63,255 nt of DNA from Veillonella sp. VA139 (GTDB lineage: Bacteria; Bacillota; Negativicutes; Veillonellales; Veillonellaceae). Positions within the stretch are counted from its first letter, which is position 1; the number at the start of each line of letters is the position of its first letter. The notes under the pieces are model-generated. The model saw nothing but the letters and a program-made list of their open reading frames with translations, was not told where the DNA came from and ran no database searches. Positions 1-7,675 of the stretch are shown one piece after another. The position numbers and the translations under genes are program-made. The stretch spans positions 1-63,255 of the forward strand of contig NZ_RQVL01000013.1 in NCBI RefSeq assembly GCF_003992005.1, in the 5' to 3' direction.

Positions 1-404
1 GATGTAGCATGCCTAATGATTTCACTGGCACAATAGGGCTCGATTCGTTTATGAGAAGGTAGTTCTAATAATGCATCCAATAGATATACATACTCCCCAG
101 TTACTTTATCTTTGTAATACCTTCGTGCAATTTTCACCTCTCCCCATTGAGTAGTAATTGTTCGTTCTCGACCCTTCTCTTGTACATGATAGCGCTTTTC
201 TTGTTTAATCAGTTCATAGAGTTGATTATCTAACTTAGAAAAATACCCCTCTAACATCATAATCGCCATACCATTAATTAACGTTGAAAAGTCTTCCATA
301 AGATGGAAGAATGAATACATTTCTTCATTATTAAATATCTTGTTTTCAGAAAAGTTAAAAAAGTCAGTGCAACAATCCGCTGCTTGTTGTAAAATAAGTT
401 CCAT
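1..404 (-). CDS. ISLre2-family transposase, N-terminal part (runs off the left edge)
   Basis: The reverse strand reads open from an ATG at 404 to the window edge, giving about 134 residues with no stop. The start is preceded by GGAGACC. The translation contains GEVKIARRYYKDK followed by TGEYVYLLDALLEL, the pattern I recognise from the N-terminal half of UPF0236/ISLre2 transposases. The catalytic part lies outside the window, so completeness cannot be judged. The element's outer end seems to lie near 503, because a gene fragment without a start begins there. Confidence 0.8.
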   Translation of the reverse strand, partial: MELILQQAADCCTDFFNFSENKIFNNEEMYSFFHLMEDFSTLINGMAIMMLEGYFSKLDNQLYELIKQEKRYHVQEKGRERTITTQWGEVKIARRYYKDKVTGEYVYLLDALLELPSHKRIEPYCASEIIRHAT

Positions 405-503
405 AAGAAGGTCTCCTTTGCTTTGAGTTATTTGAACACATTCATTGTAACAAAGGATGACCTTCTTTTCTATTTTATTTTCCCACAAACATTTTACACT
501 AAC
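1..503 (-). mobile_element. Right-hand portion of an ISLre2-type insertion sequence
   Basis: This contains the transposase start and about 100 bp of non-coding end sequence. The 34 bp at 470-503 match 30 of 34 positions with a second, isolated stretch at 32221-32254, which suggests that this is the terminal repeat of the element. The exact boundary is inferred: coding-like sequence that is not transposase begins at about 503. The other end and any target duplication are outside the window. Confidence 0.6.
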
Positions 504-706
504 AAGCAGGGTACATCTTTGGTGACCCTAATAACTCAGAATACCTATACCTACCAGCCGGAGAAGTTGGATCTAGCGACCCTCGATGCATCTTCGAACA
601 AGGACCTACTAAAGAAGACCTTCCCCTAGACGAAGCGTGCCGTATCATCGATCGATACACATTAAAACCATGTAAACACCCTAGCCTAGGGGGACGGTCG
701 TTTTAG
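503..706 (+). pseudogene. 3' fragment of an unidentified gene, cut off by the IS end
   Basis: After a TAA at 500-502 an open frame runs to TAG at 704-706 with no plausible start or ribosome binding site. Its translation (for example GDPNNSEYLYLPAGEVG, later DEACRIIDRYTLKPC) looks like real protein rather than random reading. The fragment starts where the IS-like end stops, so the simplest reading is a gene whose 5' part was replaced by the insertion. I do not recognise the family. Confidence 0.45.
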
Positions 707-764
707 ATTACCGACTAGAATAAAATAAGTAGTCTTACGCGAAAAACTATGCTATACTAGACAT

Positions 765-877
765 AACAAAAGAAGAGCCATCAACGTAGCGTAGACGTTA
801 GGCTCATCTCAAAGGATATAAACAGCATTCTTAAAGAACGCCATTTCGTGTAGAACACCAGTGGCGTTCCTTTTTTT
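765..877 (+). ncRNA. Candidate small RNA with its own promoter and terminator
   Basis: An extended -10 box (TGCTATACT at 750-758) lies about 7 bp before the proposed start; the -35 is weak. The transcript would fold a 5' hairpin (GAGCC and AACGT pairing with ACGTT and GGCTC, 775-803), then an unpaired linker, then a rho-independent terminator (GAACGCCA 836-843 with TGGCGTTC 862-869, followed by seven T). No convincing reading frame is present. It does not match an RNA family I can name. Expression is inferred. Confidence 0.45.
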
Positions 878-1138
878 GCCTAAATTAGAATAAACCATAA
901 GAGTGTGACATACCCTCTGAGGAATGCAGTTATACGTAGTAGCCTTGTGGTGTTCCTTTTTGCCTAAATTAAAATAAACCATAAGAGCACGATATAACCG
1001 ACAAACCTAAGGAACGCAGTTGCGTGTAGAACACCAGTTGCGTTCCTTTTTTTGCCTAAATAAAGCAATACTAGAGGAGCACGACATATTCCGGAGCAAA
1101 CCTAACCACTGTATCAGTTTGCGGAGGAATATGTCGTG
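836..1138. repeat. Tandem terminator-like units and a long hairpin
   Basis: Three related units start near 836, 920 and 1009. Each has an inverted repeat of the type GGAACGCA...TGCGTTCC, then a T run, then the shared tail GCCTAAAT. A fourth structure at 1079-1138 pairs GCACGACATATTCC with its exact complement and, after three mismatches, GCAAAC with GTTTGC. No gene is visible here. The units look like successive duplications of the terminator of the upstream candidate small RNA. Confidence 0.6.
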
Positions 1139-1163
1139 CCCTTCCCTTTGCTAAGCAAATAAA

Positions 1164-1196
1164 ACGCCACTGGTTTCATAACGAAACCAGTGACGT
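1164..1196 (-). terminator. Rho-independent terminator of the PepSY protein gene
   Basis: ACGCCACTGGTTTC and GAAACCAGTGACGT pair around a 5-nt loop with one mismatch. On the minus strand the stem is followed by TTTTATTT. It lies just downstream of the gene that ends at 1240. Confidence 0.8.
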
Positions 1197-1239
1197 CGTA
1201 AGGGAGGGTAAGGGTATTATTCTATTGAGTAAGTTACTA

Positions 1240-2142
1240 TTAATATTTTGTTTGCTTCATATCTACATTGATGATATCCCCAGTCATCGCATCTACTTTG
1301 ACTTCCGCTTCTTTACCGCTACCATCAATCATATCTAATTCATACATCAAACGACCATGCTCTTTCTCCACAGTCCATTCCATCGCTTGATACATGCCAC
1401 CTACTTTTTCTTGTGCTTTTGTTTCCGCTACTTCTGGCATAATAATGTCATTCACATTGAAAGATTTTGCCATCATGCGATCTTCCATGCTTGGCATACC
1501 TTGTCCATGCATCATAGAGCCATGTTTCATCATCTTCCCATGGTTCATATCCATAGACTTCATCATGTTATCTTTTTTCATATGCATAGGTTTCATATCA
1601 TGCTTCAAGGATTTTACTTCCGTACTCATCACTTCACCAGCTTCAGTCATGTGTATTTCCATTTTTTGACCATTGCTGAAACCTTCCACTTCATACATTG
1701 GATGATGTTTACCATCATAGGAAATGGACGTAACTTGTGCATTTGGATACATGGACATAAACGTTGTTACTGCTCCTTTATAGTCGACTTGTTTCATGTC
1801 CATCATGCTCGGCATAACACTGCCCACACCATTCCAAGTTCCCATCTTAGCCATTTGATCTTGACTCATCATTTTCATGGAATCCATGCTCATATTGTTC
1901 ATCATAGATGAATCGTTCATCATCTTCTTATTCATGGCATCCATTTTCATTCCATCCATCATCGCCATAGGCATTTTGTCCATACTATTCATAGGCATAA
2001 CAATCATCATTTCATTAGGATTTGCTTTCACCGACATAGTATTCATCATAGTCGTATCTGCTGCATTTGCAACCCCAGTCGCTAACATAAGACCTGCACC
2101 AAGAGCCATTACTGTTGCACTTAAACGAAACATTTTTTTCAT
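1240..2142 (-). CDS. Methionine-rich exported PepSY-domain protein
   Basis: The product has about 300 residues. I chose the ATG at 2142 because AGGAGGAT lies just upstream; an ATG at 2157 would place this site inside the gene. Residues 1-27 form a signal peptide (MKKMFRLSATVMAL... ending GVANA). The mature part is extraordinarily rich in methionine, in clusters such as MMNDSSMMNNMSMD and HMKKDNMMKSMD, with His and Lys between them. Two PepSY-like segments are visible, one around residues 120-180 (YPNAQVTSISYDGKHHPMYEVEG) and one at the C-terminus (ending VDAMTGDIINVD). Met/His clusters resemble copper-binding exported proteins; metal binding is inference. The promoter carries four 11-bp-spaced repeats typical of an OmpR-family regulator, and the gene ends in its own terminator, so it is probably monocistronic. 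Confidence 0.75.
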   Translation of the reverse strand: MKKMFRLSATVMALGAGLMLATGVANAADTTMMNTMSVKANPNEMMIVMPMNSMDKMPMAMMDGMKMDAMNKKMMNDSSMMNNMSMDSMKMMSQDQMAKMGTWNGVGSVMPSMMDMKQVDYKGAVTTFMSMYPNAQVTSISYDGKHHPMYEVEGFSNGQKMEIHMTEAGEVMSTEVKSLKHDMKPMHMKKDNMMKSMDMNHGKMMKHGSMMHGQGMPSMEDRMMAKSFNVNDIIMPEVAETKAQEKVGGMYQAMEWTVEKEHGRLMYELDMIDGSGKEAEVKVDAMTGDIINVDMKQTKY

Positions 2143-2224
2143 AATATCCTCCTTCATATTCGGTACTATACCGACTTTTGTTATCTAATTATTAAGTAAT
2201 AATTACTATCTTTAACTTGTTCAT

Positions 2225-2278
2225 AGTATATCTTATGTCTATGAAAGAAGTATGAAAAAAGTATGAATGTTTTATGAA
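2225..2278 (-). promoter_or_regulatory. Activator-type promoter with four 11-bp direct repeats
   Basis: On the plus strand TATGAA occurs at 2240, 2251, 2262 and 2273, an exact 11-bp period. Read on the minus strand these are four TTCATA repeats. The last ends 9 bp before a TATACT -10 box (2225-2230), and no good -35 exists, so the repeats occupy the -35 region. Direct repeats one helical turn apart are the usual site of OmpR/PhoB-family regulators. The same arrangement with the same 9-bp gap lies before the two-component system that starts at 58359. Confidence 0.7.
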
Positions 2279-2373
2279 GTTTCTATCCCTTATTAATTCC
2301 TAGCATTCCTATATCTCTAAAAGATATACCTTACATACTCACAAGTTAAGCTAGGCGGCTCCCAAAAGATTGG

Positions 2374-2417
2374 GCGACTACTCTTATATGAGCAGCCCCA
2401 ACATTTATTATAGAGCC
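2374..2417. repeat. Isolated end of an ISL3-type element
   Basis: These 44 bp match the right end of the complete ISL3-type element (35848-35891) at 43 positions, ending in the same TAGAGCC. No matching left end or target duplication is seen nearby, so this is a remnant. The surrounding stretch 2279-2427 contains nothing else that I can identify. Confidence 0.75.
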
Positions 2418-2427
2418 TATAGAACCA

Positions 2428-2457
2428 AAAGAGACAACACCGAAATGTTGTCTCTTT
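2428..2457 (-). terminator. Terminator downstream of the lactate permease gene
   Basis: AAAGAGACAACA pairs perfectly with TGTTGTCTCTTT around a 6-nt loop, with T-rich sequence following on the minus strand. It lies about 28 bp after the permease stop. Confidence 0.75.
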
Positions 2458-2484
2458 GTCTGTTTTAGTATGCTAGCTTAATCG

Positions 2485-4119
2485 TTAATGTTTAACTAAT
2501 GTCAAAAGATTTTCTAATTGAGGGAAGAAAACTTGTCCAAAATAAGTGAAAATACCAAAAACGATTAGATATAACAAGAAGTATTTAGATACATGAACCA
2601 TAATGGAGCTTGCATCGATAGAATGACGCAATTGATCTGCTTTTTGTGCATCAATTTTATGTTCTTCGATGTATGTATTCAAAGCAGGGCCTACGGCACC
2701 AATAGCAATCGCAATACTTTGAGGGGAGAACATTTTACCAACACCAGCGGAGCCAGAGTTAGTTGCTGCCAACCACAATGCTAATGTATCGTGTCCAGGA
2801 GTCAATTGATGTGCTGCTGCTGTTTGTAATGGTCCAAATAATACGTTTGCATTTGTACCAGAACCAGTTAAGAAGGCACCTAAGGCACCGATAACAGGAG
2901 CAAATGCAGGATACATAGTACCTGTAGCAGCTACTAATGCGTTAGCAATTAAGCTAGTCATGCCAGCATATGTCATTAACTTAGCTGTTACAACTACAGA
3001 AATGATTGTTACATATGTTAATTTTAATGTTTTAAAAGTATTAGATAATACTGTAGTTTGAGTGCCAAAATTTGCTTTTTGGATGAAGCCACCGATGAAA
3101 GCAGAGATAAAAATCATGATACCTGGTGTTGCAATCCATACGAAGGTATAAGGTTTTGCACCTTCTGCCGCATAGATATGTACAGATGTTTTGAATTGAA
3201 TCAACGCATTAAATACTGGTGGCACCAATTTGGATGTACCAATCAACAATATAAAAATTAGGATGAATGGAGAAGCTGCAATTAAGCCTTCTTTAGCAGA
3301 TACTGTGCGTACAGCACCAGTTTCAACTTTGTATTCTGGATCGTTAACAGGCATTAATTTAGCGATAGCAATGATTACGCCCATAATCACAACAGAGGAT
3401 CCCATAACAGAAAGTTCTGGACCTCCTGCATACATGTTGATTATCAACTCTGGAATTGCCAATGCCAAACCCGCAATAATAGTTTGAATAAATACGCCTT
3501 TGATTGCTTTCACACCACCAGCAATAATACCGACAATAAAGAGTGGAGTCACTATATTTAAAATGAATAATTGTGCTGCAATGAACGTACCTAATTCAGC
3601 TGGTTGTAGACCAGTTAATGATGCCAATGTAGTCGTTGGAATCGCAATAGAACCAAATGTAGTTGGTACGGAGTTTGCTACTAAACAAGCCAAGATAGAC
3701 TTCAATGGATCGAAACCTACTGCTACCATCATTGCTGCTGGAATGGCAACGGCTGTACCGAAACCTGCCATACCTTCCATAAAATTACCAAAGCCCCAAG
3801 CTAATAACAATGCTAAAATACGTTTATCACTAGTTACGGAAGATAACATAATTTTAATCGTATCCATCGCTTTCGTATGAACTACTAATTGGTATGTAAA
3901 AATTGCTGCTGTAATAACCAAAAGAATTGGCCAAACTGCAAGAGCTACACCTTCCAAGGCACCTGTTGCCATGATGAAAGCATCTTTTCCATAATAACCT
4001 ACAGCTAGTACATAAGAACCAACTGCTGCTGCCAAACATGCTTTCCATGCAGGCATTTTTAAAATTGCCAATGCTACGATAAGCCATAGGATCGGCAAGA
4101 CTGCTAAAAATATATCCAT
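2485..4119 (-). CDS. lctP: L-lactate permease (LctP family)
   Basis: The product has 544 residues, the usual size for this family of proton-coupled lactate/glycolate permeases. It is hydrophobic throughout, with a dozen or more membrane segments. Family signatures include WGFGNFMEGMAGFGTAVAIP near residue 110 and TGSGTNANVLFGPLQ near residue 420. It would import lactate, the main carbon source of Veillonella-like bacteria. It lies downstream of an Ldh2-type dehydrogenase in the same direction, but a terminator and promoter-like sequence separate them (4120-4336), so each may have its own transcript. The leader contains a GTGAATCAC palindrome near 4141 that could be an operator. Confidence 0.93.
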   Translation of the reverse strand: MDIFLAVLPILWLIVALAILKMPAWKACLAAAVGSYVLAVGYYGKDAFIMATGALEGVALAVWPILLVITAAIFTYQLVVHTKAMDTIKIMLSSVTSDKRILALLLAWGFGNFMEGMAGFGTAVAIPAAMMVAVGFDPLKSILACLVANSVPTTFGSIAIPTTTLASLTGLQPAELGTFIAAQLFILNIVTPLFIVGIIAGGVKAIKGVFIQTIIAGLALAIPELIINMYAGGPELSVMGSSVVIMGVIIAIAKLMPVNDPEYKVETGAVRTVSAKEGLIAASPFILIFILLIGTSKLVPPVFNALIQFKTSVHIYAAEGAKPYTFVWIATPGIMIFISAFIGGFIQKANFGTQTTVLSNTFKTLKLTYVTIISVVVTAKLMTYAGMTSLIANALVAATGTMYPAFAPVIGALGAFLTGSGTNANVLFGPLQTAAAHQLTPGHDTLALWLAATNSGSAGVGKMFSPQSIAIAIGAVGPALNTYIEEHKIDAQKADQLRHSIDASSIMVHVSKYFLLYLIVFGIFTYFGQVFFPQLENLLTLVKH

Positions 4120-4194
4120 ATTAACAATCCCTTTCTATAGTGTGAATCACTGTAATTCAAATTCTAGCATACGCACAGTGTGATATAAACAAAA

Positions 4195-4222
4195 AGAGAG
4201 GAAATCCATAGATCCCCTCTCT
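4195..4222 (-). terminator. Terminator between the dehydrogenase and permease genes
   Basis: AGAGAGG and CCTCTCT form a stem, followed on the minus strand by CTTTTTG. It follows the end of the Ldh2-type gene and precedes the permease promoter region. Confidence 0.65.
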
Positions 4223-4336
4223 CATATGTTCTAAGATGTTGACTGTTGCCAGTCTCTAAGAAGTATTCCTTAGGGATACAAAACTACTGATTCTGCATCG
4301 ATAAAGATTTGTAATTGTCAGCTACTGACCTGCTAA

Positions 4337-5458
4337 TTAGTAGTTGGATGCAACTGCTTTAGGTGGTTCATAGTCGCCGAAGTATTTTTTAGGATCCAAT
4401 TTTAACAAGTGACATACATCGAACAATTCTGCCACAGTTTTGTCGATAACTGGCACACCTTCTTTACGGCAAACTTCGATAGCTTCTGCTTCTTTTTCAC
4501 CATGAGTGTAGATGCGGTCAGCACCTTCAGCTTTAGGAGCTTCACGAAGTTCTTGTAAGAATGTGGAGAAGTGTTTTTTAACGTCTTCTGGGTTACCGAA
4601 GATAGCTGGGTTAATAGCCATGAAACCATGACAAATATTGGAACGGCCACCAGTCATACATTTATTGGATGTACCACCTTGAGAGAAGATAGATGCGAAG
4701 ATTTCACAAAGCATACCATAACCATAACCTTTATGGGAACCTAATTGTTCAGTGTTGCCACCTAGAGGCATGATACCGCCACCAACGTGATCGGAGATGT
4801 TGCCTAATACTTCGCCAGCATCTTGAGATGCTTTACCGTCTTTATTTAATGCCCAACCGTTAGGTAATTCTTTACCTAATTTGTTGTACATTTCTAATTT
4901 ACCACGAGTTACTACTGTTGTAGAAGCGTCGAAGAAGAAGTTGTATGGTTCAGCTGGCATTGTGAAAGCGATTGGGTTGGAACCAAGCATTGCTTTACGA
5001 GCGAATGTAGGAACCATGATTGCTTCGGAGTTAGTGCAAGAGAAACCAATTAAACCTTCTTTTAAAGCAAGATCAGCATAGTAACCAGCGATACCATAGT
5101 GGTTAGAGTTACGAGCAGATACGATACCGATACCAGATTCTTTAGCTTTTTTAATTGCCAATTCCATAGCGAAGTGACCAACTAATTGACCCATTGCATC
5201 ATGACCTTCGATAACTGCAGATACTGGAGTTTCGAAAACAACTTCTGGTTTAGCATTGATGTCGATAAGACCTTTTTCAATACCTTTGTGGTAACGAACT
5301 ACACGTTGCATGCCGTGGGATTGGATACCGTACATGTCGGACATCATCAATACGTCTTTAATGATGCCTGCTTCTTCAGGAGTGAAACCAAATCCTTCGA
5401 ATGCGTCTTGACAGAATGCGTTAAGTTTTTCTTCTTGGATGTAAACAAAATTTCCCAT
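4337..5458 (-). CDS. Malate/L-lactate dehydrogenase family oxidoreductase (Ldh2 family)
   Basis: The product has 373 residues from the ATG at 5458, chosen because AAAGAGG lies at proper spacing; a longer reading from 5500 would run through that site. Family features are the early SDMYGIQSHGMQR block (the D..G..SHG..R pattern) and the catalytic-type ARNSNHYGIAGYY motif near residue 130. This family uses NAD(P) to interconvert 2-hydroxy and 2-oxo acids such as malate and lactate, but is unrelated in fold to classical lactate dehydrogenase. The neighbouring lactate permease makes lactate or malate the likely substrate. Veillonella is known for a lactate-malate transhydrogenase with bound NAD, and this is a reasonable candidate for it (inference). 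An extended -10 (TGCTATAAT, near 5547) may drive it. Confidence 0.85.
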   Translation of the reverse strand: MGNFVYIQEEKLNAFCQDAFEGFGFTPEEAGIIKDVLMMSDMYGIQSHGMQRVVRYHKGIEKGLIDINAKPEVVFETPVSAVIEGHDAMGQLVGHFAMELAIKKAKESGIGIVSARNSNHYGIAGYYADLALKEGLIGFSCTNSEAIMVPTFARKAMLGSNPIAFTMPAEPYNFFFDASTTVVTRGKLEMYNKLGKELPNGWALNKDGKASQDAGEVLGNISDHVGGGIMPLGGNTEQLGSHKGYGYGMLCEIFASIFSQGGTSNKCMTGGRSNICHGFMAINPAIFGNPEDVKKHFSTFLQELREAPKAEGADRIYTHGEKEAEAIEVCRKEGVPVIDKTVAELFDVCHLLKLDPKKYFGDYEPPKAVASNY

Positions 5459-5882
5459 CGTTAAAACCTCTTTCCCTAACCATAAAAATACTTGTGACAA
5501 CTCTTAGTACTCCTCAATAAATTGTCACTACTCTTGATACGTAAATTATAGCACACATGTACACTACATGGAATAGAAAACCCTTTGCTATCGCCGTTTT
5601 AACCTTATCATATATGCATAGTTAAGGGTTAATTTAATTAATTCCTTTAAAAAATAGTCTGTAAATAGCTATTTTAAAGGGATAAACCAATTATTACTTT
5701 TAGTTATACTTCATCTATCTTCTTCATCATAAAATCATAAACATTCACAACTATATCGAATTTTATGAAAGGATATCTAGGTTTATCGTTCTTCTTTATC
5801 GATATTCATCGATAATCCGACTGTAATGTATAGTTTACTATAACGACTAGTTGTATGTATCCTTATTATTTTACTATTTTAA
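5459..5882. other. Intergenic region upstream of the Ldh2-type gene
   Basis: No gene is seen. It holds the probable promoter of the dehydrogenase gene, a GTGACAA...TTGTCAC inverted repeat in its leader (about 5493-5528), and a hairpin at 5644-5680 (CCTTTAAAA...TAG with CTATTTTAAAGG) of unknown role. The rest is AT-rich and unremarkable. Confidence 0.55.
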
Positions 5883-6242
5883 TTATTTTTTATCTTTTTT
5901 ATCTTTTTTATACTTTTTGTCTTTTTTGTCTTTCTTATTCTTATCTGTTACTACACCTGAGTTATCACTAATAGCTACATTCATTTGTTTTGCTATTTCA
6001 AAGACAGCATCATAGGCTGGCATAGTTACGATATAGGTCGTTCCAATTGCTACGGTAGATCCATCTACACGGGCACCACCTACATTATATGAAGAATCTG
6101 CTAAGATACTAAACCCTAGTTCATCAGCATTCTTCTCTTGCGACATGGTAAACACTTTACTATCTAAATATTTTCCAGTAAGTCCCGCCGCAATTTACCC
6201 TAAATCTCCAGAATTGAAATCTTCATCTGGGTTAACATACAT
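5883..6242 (-). pseudogene. Small hypothetical gene interrupted by an in-frame stop
   Basis: An ATG at 6242 with a strong site (AAAGGAGAG) opens a frame that reads 15 codons (MYVNPDEDFNSGDLG), meets TAA at 6195-6197, and continues in the same frame for about 103 codons to 5883. The later part contains SILADSSYNVGGARVDGSTV and ends in a tail of alternating Lys and Asp (KKDKKDKK repeats). I do not recognise the family. It starts 14 bp after dnaB and is probably cotranscribed with it. The stop may be a true mutation, a sequencing error, or a sign that only the downstream part is translated. Confidence 0.5.
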
Positions 6243-6256
6243 TGTCTCTCCTTTTA

Positions 6257-7609
6257 TTAAATGCCAGGATCATCTTCTCTATACGCCAAATCTCTAAATC
6301 GAGTATATGCCCCTTCAAACCATAATTTTACAATTCCTAATTCCCCATTACGATGCTTACGGATGATAACTTGTGTTTCTACACCATCACTAGTATCTTC
6401 TGTATCTTGATAGTTTTCACGATTCAAGAAAGCTACTATATCAGCGTCTTGTTCCAAGGACCCAGATTCACGCAAATCACTTAGCATCGGAGTTTTGTCT
6501 GCCCGGCTTTCCACACCACGACTTAACTGCGACAAGGCAATCAACGGCACATTAAATTCTCGCGCCATAATTTTTAATTGTCGAGAAATCGCCGATACCT
6601 CTTGTTGACGATTATCCGCCATTTTTTTACCGCCATTTTCCATAAGCTGAATATAGTCCACCACCACAAGACCTAGTTCCCCATGTTCTTGAATTAAACG
6701 ACGTAACTTTTTCTTCATTAATTGCGGCGTCAACCCAGAAGTATCATCAATATATAATGGTGCTTCTGCTAAATCATTCAAAGCATTGATCGCTTTTCCC
6801 CAGTCTTCCTGACTCAACTGACCATTCCGGATACGACCAGAGTTAATCCCTGCCACAGCAGCTAATACACGGGCTACTAACTGAGTTTTGGACATTTCCA
6901 AGGAGAAAAAAGCTACATTTTTCTTCGATTTCATAGCCACATTTTGAGCGATATTCAACGTAAATGCTGTTTTCCCCATAGAAGGCCGCGCAGCTACCAA
7001 AATTAAATCCGATTTTTGTAATCCACTTGTCAAGTTATCTAAATCCTTAAATCCTGTAGATACGCCAGTCAATATCCCTTTATGTCGCTGTAGTTCATTA
7101 ATGCGATCAATGGTTTCATACACTACGTCTCGCATGGCACTAAAAGAGGATTCCCCTTTTGTGGTACCACTCACATCGAGGACCATCTGCTCAGCTCGAT
7201 TGACGATATCTTCTGTCTCTTCTTCTTCGCGATAGGCCATAGATTCCACCGCATTCGCTACATGAATGAGTTTACGCAAGTGAGCCTTATCTCGCACAAT
7301 TTTCGCATGATCCTCTACATTGTACGCATCTACAATATCTGTGGTCAAATTCGTAAGATACAGAATACCTCCTACGGCCTCTAATTTCTGAGACTTTTTC
7401 AACTCTTCAGAGAGTAATACATAGTCTGCCCGTTGATTCTTTCCTACAATGCTTACGAGCGCCTCATAAATCACACGATGATTATCACTGTAAAAATCTT
7501 CTGCTTTTACAATCGAGCTGACTGCATCAAAGGCATCTTTATTGAGCAAAATAGCTCCTAGTACGGCTCGTTCTGCCTCTATACTATGCGGTGGTATCCG
7601 TCCTGACAT
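6257..7609 (-). CDS. dnaB: Replicative DNA helicase DnaB
   Basis: The product has about 450 residues, normal for DnaB. The N-terminal domain begins IPPHSIEAERAVLGAIL, the primase-interacting part. The RecA-type domain has Walker A ARPSMGKTAF (about residue 205), the DYIQLM Walker B strand (about 317), and the LRESGSLEQDAD region typical of DnaB. It unwinds DNA at the replication fork as a hexamer. I prefer the ATG at 7609 because AGGGAG is only one base from the ATG at 7615. It follows rplI and gdpP, a common Firmicutes order, but a terminator at 7650-7672 separates it from rplI. Confidence 0.96.
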   Translation of the reverse strand: MSGRIPPHSIEAERAVLGAILLNKDAFDAVSSIVKAEDFYSDNHRVIYEALVSIVGKNQRADYVLLSEELKKSQKLEAVGGILYLTNLTTDIVDAYNVEDHAKIVRDKAHLRKLIHVANAVESMAYREEEETEDIVNRAEQMVLDVSGTTKGESSFSAMRDVVYETIDRINELQRHKGILTGVSTGFKDLDNLTSGLQKSDLILVAARPSMGKTAFTLNIAQNVAMKSKKNVAFFSLEMSKTQLVARVLAAVAGINSGRIRNGQLSQEDWGKAINALNDLAEAPLYIDDTSGLTPQLMKKKLRRLIQEHGELGLVVVDYIQLMENGGKKMADNRQQEVSAISRQLKIMAREFNVPLIALSQLSRGVESRADKTPMLSDLRESGSLEQDADIVAFLNRENYQDTEDTSDGVETQVIIRKHRNGELGIVKLWFEGAYTRFRDLAYREDDPGI

Positions 7610-7649
7610 ATACATTCTCCCTATTCACAATTACCTATCTCCATACAAA

Positions 7650-7672
7650 AAAGAGGGGCCTAGCCCCTCTTT
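7650..7672 (-). terminator. Terminator after rplI
   Basis: AAAGAGGGG and CCCCTCTTT flank a 5-nt centre, with a T run on the minus strand (CTCTTTTTTG). It lies directly after the rplI stop and before dnaB. Confidence 0.85.
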
Positions 7673-7675
7673 CTA

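Noticed and set aside
423-629. A 68-codon frame starting inside the IS end
   Set aside because: The start lies in IS non-coding sequence without a ribosome site; the protein-like reading of this stretch is in another frame (503-706).
1357-1911. A 184-codon frame opposite the Met-rich PepSY gene, rich in His and Phe
   Set aside because: It is the complement of Met/Lys/Asp codons; it has no ribosome site, and the signal peptide, promoter and terminator all support the minus-strand gene.
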